Of a stretch of 64,000 nt of DNA, positions 51,310 through 59,686 are shown one piece after another; the first letter of the stretch is position 1; the number at the start of each line of letters is the position of its first letter. Source of the DNA: Desulfurella acetivorans A63 (GTDB lineage Bacteria; Campylobacterota_A; Desulfurellia; Desulfurellales; Desulfurellaceae); contig CP007051.1 in the NCBI GenBank assembly GCA_000517565.1, positions 1,540,001 through 1,604,000 of the forward strand. Direction: 5' to 3'. The notes under the pieces are model-generated. The model was not told the DNA's origin. It made no database searches and saw only the letters and a program-made list of their open reading frames with translations. The translations under genes and the position numbers were made by a program.

Positions 51310-51546
51310 ATGTCAAACTTATTGAGCAAAAGCTTTAAAACAGCAGCATTAGCAGTGGTAGTAGCATCAAGCTTAACACTTGCGTCTTGCCAGAAAAAAC
51401 AGGCAACAAACGCAACTAACACTACAAACACTACTAATGTAACAAATGCAACAAACGCAACAGCTGCACCAGCTAATGCAACAAATGCAACAAACGCAAC
51501 AGCTGCACCAGCTAATGCAACAAATGCAACAAACGCAACAAAATAA
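51310..51546 (+). CDS. small lipoprotein with Asn-X-Thr repeats
   Basis: A 78-residue protein with a type II signal peptide (KTAALAVVVASSLTLASC, lipobox LASC, Cys27), a short KKQ linker and a tail made only of Asn, Ala, Thr and Pro plus one Val. Every Asn in the tail lies in an Asn-X-Thr triplet: twelve in all, grouped 6, 3 and 3 and separated by AAPA. I know no family for it. It has GAGGAGG, its own promoter and a perfect terminator, so it is probably an abundant envelope lipoprotein. The tail could be a flexible spacer or a glycosylation platform. Confidence 0.75.
   Translation: MSNLLSKSFKTAALAVVVASSLTLASCQKKQATNATNTTNTTNVTNATNATAAPANATNATNATAAPANATNATNATK
51442..51540 (+). repeat. 39-bp perfect tandem repeat inside the lipoprotein gene
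   Basis: Two identical 39 bp units (51442-51480 and 51481-51519) and a third copy matching for its first 21 bp. Each unit encodes 13 residues and keeps the frame, so slippage would change the length of the tail without breaking the gene. Confidence 0.9.
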
Positions 51547-51585
51547 GTTGCGTGAAACTTTTTGTGCACAAAAGGCGTCAAGCAG

Positions 51586-51614
51586 GGCAGCTTTAGGCTG
51601 CCTTTTTCTTTTTA
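51586..51614 (+). terminator. intrinsic terminator after the repeat lipoprotein gene
   Basis: GGCAGC (51586-51591), a 5 nt loop and GCTGCC (51597-51602), then a T-rich tract interrupted by one C. On the other strand the same bases encode the Lys-rich C-terminus of Lnt. Confidence 0.85.
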
Positions 51615-53038
51615 ATAATAGCTATTGAAAGTAAAATTCCAGTAAAAATTAAATCAAATAAACCAAAAAAGTGTCCAAATTTATCAAAAATAGTTATTTT
51701 TTTGTCATCAAATACAATATCAGCCTTTAGTATGCCAAAAGTATAAGGCTTTAAATTTGTTATCATTTTGCCTTGTGGACTAACTATCATACTAAAACCA
51801 GTATTAGCACATCTTGCAACATATATATTGTTTTCTACAGCCCTGTAAAAATCATCCCTATAAAATAAATGAAAAGTCGGCGTATTGCCAAACCACGCAT
51901 CATTTGTTATAACTACGAGCAACCTTGCTCCTAAATTCTTGAAAGTTCTTGCAATATTTTCAAAATCTTCCTCATAGCAAATGATAGCCGCAGTTTTAAG
52001 ACCATCAACATCAAATAATGTAAATCTCTTACCATGAGTAAAACTACCAAATTTTGTAACAGTGGGTATAAAGCTTAGATATTTCCTTAGTGGTATAAAT
52101 TCTGCAAATGGTACAAGCTTGTGTTTATCATAATAGTCATACTTTTTATGATTAAAAAAAACTGCAGAGTTATAATAATTATTGCCTCGTTGGGTTTGGG
52201 CGCCAAAAATTATGGGTGTTTTGTAATATCCAAGTATATTGTTAAAATCTTGAGCATTAAATAAAAACGGATAAGCACTTTCTGGCCAGACTACAAGATC
52301 AGCGTTTGTTTTTTTTGTAGCATTTACATAAACATTTAAATTATTAATCAACATAGCATTGTCCCACTTTTGAGATTGTGAAATATTACCCTGAATTAAT
52401 GCTATGGATTTTTTCATTGAACCATTTTTTGTTGGAAAATTAACAACAAAAAATAAACAAGCAATTGAACCCAAAATTATAAAGGCATACTTTATTTTAT
52501 TTTTGTACAAATAATATATTGCAACATTAACAAATAAAAGTTTTAACCCCACAAAATAAGAACCAAACCAAGTTGCATCTTTTATAAAAAATGGCATATT
52601 GTAAACAAACATGCTCACATTTCCAATAGGATCTCCATATAGCACAATGGAACGCAAATATTCGAAAGCTATATAAAAAACAGGCAAAAGCAAAAAGCTG
52701 ATATTAAATTTTTTTATTAAATAAAACGGTACTATTGTATATATTAACTGGTATATACAGACACCAAAATACATAGAAAAAGCTAAAAAAAACGGTACAT
52801 TATTGTAAACATAAATACCTTTTAATAAACCAATATACAAAAAAAGGAAAAAAGGTAAAAAAGAAATACTGATTATCAAAAAAACATCTAAAAATACTTT
52901 TGCGCTTTTTTGTGAATTTAGAGAAATTAAAAGCGGCACAAATGCAAAAAAAGAAATAAAAGAATAATAAAAAGATAGAATAAGCAAAAATGGTGCTAAA
53001 ATAAAAGCAAAACGCTCTATGTTATTTTTTGACCACAT
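51593..53038 (-). CDS. lnt: apolipoprotein N-acyltransferase
   Basis: A 481-residue inner-membrane enzyme: about six N-terminal transmembrane helices, a periplasmic nitrilase domain and one C-terminal helix. The Glu-Lys-Cys triad is visible in VVWPESAYPF (Glu), YDKHKLVPFAEFIPLR (Lys) and TAAIICYEEDFENIA (Cys). It adds the third acyl chain to lipoproteins, including probably the lipoprotein encoded just opposite. It overlaps fmt by 22 bp. Confidence 0.93.
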   Translation of the reverse strand: MWSKNNIERFAFILAPFLLILSFYYSFISFFAFVPLLISLNSQKSAKVFLDVFLIISISFLPFFLFLYIGLLKGIYVYNNVPFFLAFSMYFGVCIYQLIYTIVPFYLIKKFNISFLLLPVFYIAFEYLRSIVLYGDPIGNVSMFVYNMPFFIKDATWFGSYFVGLKLLFVNVAIYYLYKNKIKYAFIILGSIACLFFVVNFPTKNGSMKKSIALIQGNISQSQKWDNAMLINNLNVYVNATKKTNADLVVWPESAYPFLFNAQDFNNILGYYKTPIIFGAQTQRGNNYYNSAVFFNHKKYDYYDKHKLVPFAEFIPLRKYLSFIPTVTKFGSFTHGKRFTLFDVDGLKTAAIICYEEDFENIARTFKNLGARLLVVITNDAWFGNTPTFHLFYRDDFYRAVENNIYVARCANTGFSMIVSPQGKMITNLKPYTFGILKADIVFDDKKITIFDKFGHFFGLFDLIFTGILLSIAIIKKKKAA

Positions 53039-53928
53039 TGAAATTTGTGTCCTGCTAAAAATGCTTCAATTGACATTGCATTCTTACCTTCGGGTTTAAT
53101 TTGCTCTATACTAATGCTTTTGTTTTTACAAGCTATTATAAGTGAGTTTTTGCTTACTTTCACAACAGTTGCTGGTGTTGCGCTAAGATCGCAAACACTT
53201 GCTTTTAATATTTTATAAATTTTTGAATTGTAGTAAAAAAAAGCATCCAGATAACCAGCAAAAGCTTTTACCTTTCTAACTGCAAAACAGGCGTCATCAG
53301 TTTCAAAATTTATTAAAGCATCATTTTTGTTAAATTTTTTAGTGTATGATATATTGCCTTTTTGGGGTTTTGGTTTTAATAAACCATCTTTATAAAACTC
53401 AATAGCGCAAATAATCATCTGGCTTGCCAGGTAAGAAATTCTATTTGACAGTGTAATATTATTGTCGTCTGGTGTTATTTCAATAATCTTTTGCATTAAA
53501 CAATCACCTGCATCCAGATCTTTGGTAAGCTTTATTATGCTTATGCCTGTGTATAAATCACCGTTTAAGAGCGCGCTTATGATTGGAGAAGCACCCCTGT
53601 ATTTTGGTAATATGCTTGGATGTATATTCAAAATGCCGTATTTAAAAGCATCAATGACATTTTGAGGTATTATTTTGCCATAAGAAAACAATATACCCAT
53701 CTGGCAGTCTTTTATCTGGCTTAAAAAATTATCATCAAACTTTTCTGGTTGAAAAAAATTAAGACCGAGCTTAATTGCCTGTTTTTTGATAGGGCTTTCA
53801 ATTAGAATTTTGTTACGTTTGCCTTTTTTATCTTTTGTTGTAATAACTGCTTTTACGGAAAAATGCTCATTTATACTTTTTAACGTTTCAATGCCAATAT
53901 CGCTTGTACCAAAAAAAGCTATATTCAT
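53017..53928 (-). CDS. fmt: methionyl-tRNA formyltransferase
   Basis: A 303-residue enzyme that formylates initiator Met-tRNA. It has IAFFGTSDIGIETLKSI at the N-terminus, the active-site ILNIHPSILPKYRGASPI (Asn, His) and LDAGDCLMQK with the catalytic Asp, then a C-terminal OB-fold domain. It lies between def (4 bp overlap upstream) and lnt (overlap downstream), the common def-fmt pairing. Confidence 0.94.
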   Translation of the reverse strand: MNIAFFGTSDIGIETLKSINEHFSVKAVITTKDKKGKRNKILIESPIKKQAIKLGLNFFQPEKFDDNFLSQIKDCQMGILFSYGKIIPQNVIDAFKYGILNIHPSILPKYRGASPIISALLNGDLYTGISIIKLTKDLDAGDCLMQKIIEITPDDNNITLSNRISYLASQMIICAIEFYKDGLLKPKPQKGNISYTKKFNKNDALINFETDDACFAVRKVKAFAGYLDAFFYYNSKIYKILKASVCDLSATPATVVKVSKNSLIIACKNKSISIEQIKPEGKNAMSIEAFLAGHKFQCGQKIT

Positions 53929-54425
53929 TTATTTTCTTTTAAAAATTTTTTAAATCTTAATTTTTCAACAAAATTAATCCTGTCAACAAACAAAATGCCA
54001 TTTAAGTGATCTATCTCATGTTGAATAACAACCGACAAAAAATTATCGAACTCAACTTCTTGCACCTGTTCTTTTAAATCAAGGTATTGAACTTTTATAT
54101 ATCGCCTGCGATCGTTTACTTTTCCGTAAAAACCAGGAACACTCAAACAACCTTCATCATGTTCTTCATAAAAACTCTCATATGAAACAATTTTAGGGTT
54201 AACCATTGCTATTATGTTACTATTTGCACCAATTGCCCTTTCATCCACTATAATTATTCTTTTTTTTATACCTATTTGAGGTGCTGCAAGACCGATACCA
54301 TTGTTTTTTAACATGATCCGGCCCATAGAATCAATAAGCTCTAAAATACTATCATCAATCTTGTCAACTGCACTTGAAACTTTTTTTAGCTCTTTATCTG
54401 GATAAGTTAATATTTTATAATCCAT
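53925..54425 (-). CDS. def: peptide deformylase
   Basis: A 166-residue Fe/Zn enzyme removing the formyl group from nascent proteins. The three motifs are NNGIGLAAPQIG, DEGCLSVPG (metal Cys) and VVIQHEIDHLNGILF (HExxH). It is first in the def-fmt-lnt operon with its own consensus promoter and overlaps fmt by 4 bp. Confidence 0.95.
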   Translation of the reverse strand: MDYKILTYPDKELKKVSSAVDKIDDSILELIDSMGRIMLKNNGIGLAAPQIGIKKRIIIVDERAIGANSNIIAMVNPKIVSYESFYEEHDEGCLSVPGFYGKVNDRRRYIKVQYLDLKEQVQEVEFDNFLSVVIQHEIDHLNGILFVDRINFVEKLRFKKFLKENK

Positions 54426-54446
54426 AAAATCGTCTCCTTTTTTGAA

Positions 54447-54474
54447 ATTATACTTTTTTGTCTATCTAAGTCAA
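54447..54474 (-). promoter_or_regulatory. sigma70-type promoter for def-fmt-lnt
   Basis: On the minus strand TTGACT (54474-54469), a 16 bp spacer and a perfect TATAAT (54452-54447). Confidence 0.7.
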
Positions 54475-54506
54475 GAAAACATTTTTAAATAAATAATATA
54501 TAACAG

Positions 54507-54535
54507 TTGACTGATATTTAAATTTATGGTATATT
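54507..54535 (+). promoter_or_regulatory. extended -10 promoter for the nitronate-monooxygenase-like gene
   Basis: TTGACT (54507-54512), a 17 bp spacer and TATATT (54530-54535) with TGG directly before it. A perfect 10 bp palindrome TTTACGTAAA (54546-54555) follows at about the start of transcription and could be an operator. Confidence 0.65.
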
Positions 54536-54570
54536 TGATTTAACGTTTACGTAAAAAGAGGAGGAAGAGA

Positions 54571-55536
54571 ATGTTTGAAACACAATTTACAAAAGATTTT
54601 AATGTAGAATACCCTATTATGCAAGGTGGCATGATGTGGATTTCAAAAAAAGAACTTGTTAGCGCTGTATCAAATGCTGGAGGTTTGGGTATACTTTCTG
54701 CCCTTAGTTTTGAAACTCCAGAGCTACTTGCAAATGAAATTGAACAAACAAAAAAATTAACCACACGGCCTTTTGGTGTAAATCTTACATTTTTACCCAC
54801 ACTAAAGCCAGTAAATTACGATGCCTACATTGATGCTATAGTCCAAAGTGGTGTAAAAATAGTAGAAACTGCTGGCAGAAACCCTGCTGATTATATTGAA
54901 AAATTAAAAAACAATAATGTAAAAATTATACACAAATGTACATCAATTAGACATGCTATAAAAGCACAAAATATAGGCTGTGACTATGTCAGTATTGATG
55001 GATTTGAGTGTGCGGGTCACCCTGGTGAAGATGATGTAACTTCTTTAATCTTAATACCAAGAGCAAAAGATGAACTTAATATTCCTATTATAGCTTCAGG
55101 CGGTTTTGGCGACGCAAGAGGATTTGTTGCTGCATTATCACTAGGCGCTTGTGCAGTAAACATGGGTACAAGATTTATGATGACTAAAGAAGCACCTGTG
55201 CATGAAAACATTAAACAAGCATTACTTAACGCAAAAGAAACCGATACGGTTTTGGTAGAACGTAGTTTAAAAAATACACTTAGAGCTTTCAAAAATAAAC
55301 ACGCTTTAAAAGTTTTAGAATTAGAAAACAATAAAGCTACACTAGAAGAATTAGCTCCATATCTAAGCGGACTAAATGGTAAAAAAATGTTAGAAGAAGG
55401 TTCAATTGACAATGCTTTACTTGCATGTGGCCAGGTAATTGGGTTAATAAATGATATACCAACTACAAAAGAAGTTATAGTGAATATAATTAACCAGGCA
55501 AAGCAAATTATCGAGCAACAAGCCAGACTTATTTAG
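54571..55536 (+). CDS. nitronate monooxygenase / FabK-like FMN oxidoreductase
   Basis: A 321-residue TIM-barrel flavoprotein: YPIMQGGMMWISKKELVSAVSNAGGLGILS at the N-terminus, FGVNLTFLP, the substrate-site region DGFECAGHPGEDDV with the candidate catalytic His, and IIASGGFGDARGFVAALSLGACAVNMGTRFM for FMN phosphate binding. Both nitronate monooxygenases and FabK enoyl-ACP reductases share this fold, and I cannot separate them with certainty; the GHPGE block favours the former group. It is a single-gene unit with GAGGAGG and a terminator. Confidence 0.8.
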   Translation: MFETQFTKDFNVEYPIMQGGMMWISKKELVSAVSNAGGLGILSALSFETPELLANEIEQTKKLTTRPFGVNLTFLPTLKPVNYDAYIDAIVQSGVKIVETAGRNPADYIEKLKNNNVKIIHKCTSIRHAIKAQNIGCDYVSIDGFECAGHPGEDDVTSLILIPRAKDELNIPIIASGGFGDARGFVAALSLGACAVNMGTRFMMTKEAPVHENIKQALLNAKETDTVLVERSLKNTLRAFKNKHALKVLELENNKATLEELAPYLSGLNGKKMLEEGSIDNALLACGQVIGLINDIPTTKEVIVNIINQAKQIIEQQARLI

Positions 55537-55548
55537 CCTGGCTTTTTT
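55521..55548 (+). terminator. intrinsic terminator overlapping two convergent gene ends
   Basis: AGCCAG (55521-55526) and CTGGCT (55538-55543) with an 11 nt loop and a run of T to 55548. It overlaps the last codons of the upstream gene and of glcF on the other strand. Confidence 0.7.
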
Positions 55549-56783
55549 ATCCCTTCATATATAACTTCAATTGGGTGCATAACTTTGGTATCTAAGTTTT
55601 CTTTTATTAAAACATCACTAAGCTGCATAGCACACCCAGGACATGGAGTAAAGAGTTTCTTAAAACCTTTTTCTTTAATTTCCTGGGTTTTTGATTTCGG
55701 GATTTCACCTGAATCTTTATAATATTTTATGTTAAATGTTCCACCAAAGCCACAACAACTTTGATTTTCTAGACTTGAAAAGTCTTTTGCTATATTTTTG
55801 CTCATAAATTCTTTTAGCATATTGTCTTTTTCTCTTTCATAATGGCATGGTATGTGAAGTGTGGATTTTTCTTCTTCTTGAGGTTCTATATTTATAGACA
55901 ACACTTCTTTTAAAAACACAACTATATCCATCATAGGAACTTTTGCTTTTCTTTTGGTAATTTTTTGCCCCATATCATTTAAACCATACTGACATGTAGG
56001 ACAGGCTGTTATTATGTAGCTTGCGTCTTCAATTGAGTCAAACCAGTCTAGGTTTTTGTTTACCATCTGTTTGTATAGATCAAGATCTCCCATAGTGGCA
56101 GCAGGTATACCACAACATTTATTTGTTTTTGGTACATAAACACTTACACCGTAATAATTCAATACTTCTACTATAGCTTCTCCCCAGTTGGTATAAATGT
56201 ATGTTATTGCGCACCCTGGATAGAATATTACACGCATTTTTTCTTCTTTTGCTTTATTCAATCCACCATATTTGGAAGTAAAAGGTCTTGATTTTATAGA
56301 TACTATGTTTCTTTGCGAAAACTCTTTAAATAGGGGCTTGAACACATCTTCTTTAACCTGTTTTGAGCCAAATTTCAAACCAATGTGCATCAAAGGTGCT
56401 GTTTTTGCTACAAGAGTAGGTTTCTGCATGATAATTTTAAGCACAGCTTTCTGCCAGTTTGGAAGTTCTTTTATTTTTCGCAATATTGATTTTGCCCTTA
56501 AAAATATTTCATCTGTAGATACACCGCTTGGGCAGTACTGTTTGCACCTTGTGCACATTACACAGTAGTCTAGATGTTTAAATATCCTTTGTGCTTCTTC
56601 TATACGCCCTTCATATATCGCTTCAATTAAGGCAAGCTTGCCTCTTGCTACGGAAGTTTCAATTAAATCTTTATCGTATATGGGACAAACTGATTGGCAT
56701 GTACCACACTTTGAACATTGCATTATCAAAGGCTCTAGCTCTTTTAGTTCTTTTACTATTTCATCTACTTTATTATCCTTCAT
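55533..56783 (-). CDS. glcF: iron-sulfur subunit of a glycolate/D-lactate-type dehydrogenase
   Basis: A 416-residue protein with two N-terminal 4Fe-4S motifs (CSKCGTCQSVCPIYD and CVMCTRCKQYCP) and two CCG domains (KCCGIPAATMGD and SCCGFGGTFNIKYY, each with partner cysteines upstream), the GlcF/LldE layout. It passes electrons from the FAD subunit to the quinone pool. It lies 11 bp after glcD, and its stop overlaps that of the plus-strand gene by 4 bp. Confidence 0.85.
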   Translation of the reverse strand: MKDNKVDEIVKELKELEPLIMQCSKCGTCQSVCPIYDKDLIETSVARGKLALIEAIYEGRIEEAQRIFKHLDYCVMCTRCKQYCPSGVSTDEIFLRAKSILRKIKELPNWQKAVLKIIMQKPTLVAKTAPLMHIGLKFGSKQVKEDVFKPLFKEFSQRNIVSIKSRPFTSKYGGLNKAKEEKMRVIFYPGCAITYIYTNWGEAIVEVLNYYGVSVYVPKTNKCCGIPAATMGDLDLYKQMVNKNLDWFDSIEDASYIITACPTCQYGLNDMGQKITKRKAKVPMMDIVVFLKEVLSINIEPQEEEKSTLHIPCHYEREKDNMLKEFMSKNIAKDFSSLENQSCCGFGGTFNIKYYKDSGEIPKSKTQEIKEKGFKKLFTPCPGCAMQLSDVLIKENLDTKVMHPIEVIYEGIKKPG

Positions 56784-56794
56784 AAAGCGCCTTC

Positions 56795-58168
56795 TTATAA
56801 ACTCATTTTGTGAGGATTTAAAATATTTCCTGGGTCAAGCCCAAATTTTAGCTTTTTCATAAAAGCAATTGTGCTTTGTCCCACTTCGCTTTCCAAATAC
56901 TTTGCCTTGGCTATGCCAATACCGTGTTCACCGCTTAGTGTACCTTCGAGCTTAAGGGTTATTTCAAAGATTTCATCTATGGCTTTTTCTACCCTTTTCA
57001 TTTCTTCTTTATTGCGCTTATCCGTTAGGATTGTTGGGTGAAGGTTGCCATCACCTGCATGACCAAATGTACCAATAAGCAAATTATACTTTTTGGCTAT
57101 CTCGCTAATTGCCTGCATCATAGCTGGTACTTTGCTTCTTGGTACCGTTGCATCTTCCAGTATCAATGTAGGATTAAGCCTTGCAAGAGAACTTAGCGCA
57201 TCACGCCTTGCCTGCCATAAGCTGTCGCGCTCTAAGTCATCCTTTGCTATATAAATCTGGCCGCCTAAAGATTTGCATATATCTGCTACCTTTTTGTACT
57301 CATCTTCTACTGCAGCTTCATGTCCGTCTACTTCTATTAAAAGTATTGCTTGAGCGCTTGTTGGAAGACCCAGGTGGTGGTATTTTTCTACTGTTTGTAT
57401 AGTAAAGTTGTCCAATATTTCAAGTGTTGCAGGTACAATCTTTGAACTTATAATATCTGAGACAGTTTGAGAAGCTTTTATTAAATCATCGTAAACAACA
57501 AGCAGCGTTTTTCTTGATTGAGGTGGCGGTACAAGCTTTAGTATAAACTCAACCATCACACCAAGCGTACCTTCACTGGAAAGCATCAAACCAGGTAGAT
57601 TGTAGCCTGTTACAAGTTTTACAGGTTTTCCGCCACCTTTTATTAAATTGCCTTCATTATCAAAAAACTTTACACCCATTAAATAGTGGCTTGTTACACC
57701 ATACTTTAGAGCTCTTAGACCCCCTGAGTTTTCTGCTACATTTCCTCCAAGCGTGGATACCTTTAAACTTGCAGGGTCTGGCGGATAGAGCAGGCCTTTT
57801 TTGGCTACAGCGTCTGCAAGCTTTTGCGTTACTACACCTGCTTGAACTATAGCGTATAAATCATCTGTGTTTATATCAAGTATTTTATTAAAGCCAGTCA
57901 TTAACATCACACAACCACCACTAACAGGAAGTGTCCCTCCGCTTAAGTTTGTGCCACTGCCCCTTACAATCAAAGGTATAGAGTTTTCATTGCAAAGTTT
58001 TATAATCTGGCCTATTTGTTCATAATCATTGGGCTTAACCACAATATCGGGCGCTTTTGGCTCTTCTGGAAAAGCATCATAACTGTAGGCCATTGTATCT
58101 TCGATTTCACTAAAACAGTTTTGTTTTCCAACAATACGCTCAAACTCTTCAATCAAAACTTTCTGCAT
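56795..58168 (-). CDS. glcD: FAD-linked 2-hydroxyacid dehydrogenase, GlcD type
   Basis: A 457-residue flavoprotein with the FAD_binding_4 domain: PLIVRGSGTNLSGGTLPVSGGCVMLM, YPPDPASLKVSTLGGNVAENSGG and NLPGLMLSSEGTLGVMVEF. The C-terminal domain has IGTFGHAGDGNLHPTIL and LSGEHGIGIAK (metal-site His). It oxidises glycolate, D-lactate or a similar 2-hydroxyacid. The exact substrate is not determined. Upstream lie an MFS carrier and a FadR-type regulator. Confidence 0.87.
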   Translation of the reverse strand: MQKVLIEEFERIVGKQNCFSEIEDTMAYSYDAFPEEPKAPDIVVKPNDYEQIGQIIKLCNENSIPLIVRGSGTNLSGGTLPVSGGCVMLMTGFNKILDINTDDLYAIVQAGVVTQKLADAVAKKGLLYPPDPASLKVSTLGGNVAENSGGLRALKYGVTSHYLMGVKFFDNEGNLIKGGGKPVKLVTGYNLPGLMLSSEGTLGVMVEFILKLVPPPQSRKTLLVVYDDLIKASQTVSDIISSKIVPATLEILDNFTIQTVEKYHHLGLPTSAQAILLIEVDGHEAAVEDEYKKVADICKSLGGQIYIAKDDLERDSLWQARRDALSSLARLNPTLILEDATVPRSKVPAMMQAISEIAKKYNLLIGTFGHAGDGNLHPTILTDKRNKEEMKRVEKAIDEIFEITLKLEGTLSGEHGIGIAKAKYLESEVGQSTIAFMKKLKFGLDPGNILNPHKMSL

Positions 58169-58195
58169 AGGCTAGCCCTCCTAAAACCAACTAAT

Positions 58196-58232
58196 AAAAA
58201 AACCAAAGGCTTAGACTATTATAGCCTAAGCC
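58196..58232 (-). terminator. intrinsic terminator between the MFS carrier and glcD
   Basis: On the minus strand a 12 bp near-perfect stem, GGCTTAGGCTAT with ATAGTCTAAGCC (58232-58208, one G.U pair), is followed by TTTGGTTTTTTT. It separates the carrier from glcDF on the same strand and may let only part of the transcripts through. Confidence 0.75.
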
Positions 58233-58239
58233 GATAAAA

Positions 58240-59535
58240 TTAATATTGTTTTGCGCCTTGAGTTGCTTCTTTTGGCAACAGAGCAAGCAAGATAACAGAA
58301 ATCAACAAAGACACGCCTACAGCTGCTAATCCATAATAAACATTGCCAGTATGAGATTTTATAAAACCTATTATGTAAGGTGCAAAAAATCCACCTAAAT
58401 TTCCTATAGAATTTATTACTGCAATCCCAGCTGCAGCTGCTGCTCCTGATAAAAACTTGTTTGGCAGTGCCCAAAATGGTCCAAACGCAGCATATGCTCC
58501 AGCCGTAACTATTGATAATACTATTATTGATGGAGCGGGTGTTTTTATAAATAACATTGCAAAAATTGCTATAGAACTTACAAGCAAAGGAATTTGAGTA
58601 TGATAGCGCCACTCAGCTTTTTTATCCGCTGATGAGCCATTAACAACCATCATTATAGCTGCAAATAAAAATGGTATCATAGCTAAAAACCCAACTGTCT
58701 GAGCACTATAAGACTTTGACAAACCTTTTATGATTTGTGGCAACCAGAAACTTATTGAATATAATCCCATAATCAGTCCAAAAAAATAAATAAAAGCAAG
58801 CAACCACACACGTCCATTTTTCATAGCTTCACCCACTGTCATTTTTTGTTGTTTGGCTTTTTCTGCTTGCTCTTGAGCTATCTCATTTGTCAGCCAATCT
58901 CTTTCTTGTTGAGTTAAAAATTTTGCCTCAGATGGTTTGTTTGGCAAAATAAAGAAAGTTAATATGCCAAATATAACAGCTGGTGCTCCTTCTAATATGA
59001 ATAGCCATCTCCAGCTTTCAAGCCCAGCCCAATGGACATGATCCAATATGATACCTGATATAGGAGAGCCAATAACACTGGAAAACGCCAAAGCAGTCAT
59101 AAATAGAGCCACAGCCTGTGCAAGCTCACGCTGTGGGAACCAGTATGTTAAAAACAAAATAACACCAGGAAAAAATCCAGCTTCTGCAAGACCCAATAAA
59201 AATCTAGCAATATACAGATGCACTGGTGAATTTGCAAAACCAGTTAAAGTAGCAACAAAACCCCAAATTACCAAAATTAATGATATCCAAACCCTTGCGC
59301 CAATTTTGTGTAACATTAAATTGCTTGGCACCTGAAATATCAGATAACCTATAAAAAAAATACCAGCAGCAAAACCGAATTGTTCAGCGCCTAATCCAAG
59401 ATCCTTGTTCATTTTTAAAGCGGCAAAACCTAAATTAACTCTGTCTAAAAAATTAATAACATACAACAAAAACATGTACGGTATTAAAAACCGTTTTACC
59501 TTTGAAATAGCACTTTTTGCAACGGCTTCGGCCAT
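58240..59535 (-). CDS. MFS transporter, anion:cation symporter type
   Basis: A 431-residue, 12-helix carrier: LIPYMFLLYVINFLDRVNLGFAALKMNKDLGL in helix 1, then ARFLLGLAEAGFFPGVILFLTYWFP, the signature of the ACS (organic acid) group. The long central loop contains the usual EAKFLTQQERDWL. The likely cargo is a hydroxy acid such as lactate or glycolate, judged from glcDF downstream; that is inference. The ATG at 59535 is chosen because AGGAGG lies 5 nt before it. Confidence 0.82.
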   Translation of the reverse strand: MAEAVAKSAISKVKRFLIPYMFLLYVINFLDRVNLGFAALKMNKDLGLGAEQFGFAAGIFFIGYLIFQVPSNLMLHKIGARVWISLILVIWGFVATLTGFANSPVHLYIARFLLGLAEAGFFPGVILFLTYWFPQRELAQAVALFMTALAFSSVIGSPISGIILDHVHWAGLESWRWLFILEGAPAVIFGILTFFILPNKPSEAKFLTQQERDWLTNEIAQEQAEKAKQQKMTVGEAMKNGRVWLLAFIYFFGLIMGLYSISFWLPQIIKGLSKSYSAQTVGFLAMIPFLFAAIMMVVNGSSADKKAEWRYHTQIPLLVSSIAIFAMLFIKTPAPSIIVLSIVTAGAYAAFGPFWALPNKFLSGAAAAAGIAVINSIGNLGGFFAPYIIGFIKSHTGNVYYGLAAVGVSLLISVILLALLPKEATQGAKQY

Positions 59536-59552
59536 ACACACCTCCTAAAAAT

Positions 59553-59571
59553 TGGTCTAATAATCAGACCA
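59553..59571. promoter_or_regulatory. operator-like inverted repeat before the MFS carrier
   Basis: TGGTCT and AGACCA with 7 bp between them, with partly symmetric flanks. It lies just downstream of the predicted transcription start. The FadR-type regulator encoded next door is the obvious candidate to bind it; TGGTC half-sites are common for that family. Confidence 0.6.
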
Positions 59572-59580
59572 TTGTCTAAA

Positions 59581-59608
59581 ATTATAGTATTTTTTTATTA
59601 AATGTCAA
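59581..59608 (-). promoter_or_regulatory. consensus sigma70 promoter for the MFS carrier
   Basis: On the minus strand perfect TTGACA (59608-59603) and perfect TATAAT (59586-59581) with a 16 bp spacer. The start of transcription would be near 59574, at the edge of the inverted repeat. Confidence 0.8.
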
Positions 59609-59686
59609 CTGAATTTTTAAATTATTAACTCATATATTGATCTTATAATTTATGAAAGTTAAAATAAAAACAGAAATAAATTATCA

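Noticed and set aside
51442-51540. Tandem repeat as a CRISPR array
   Set aside because: The units are adjacent with no spacers and are in frame in a coding sequence.
51303-51581. Minus-strand open frame of 92 codons rich in Val, Ala and Phe opposite the repeat lipoprotein
   Set aside because: It is the mirror image of the 39-bp repeat and has no ribosome site; the plus-strand frame has a signal peptide, promoter and terminator.
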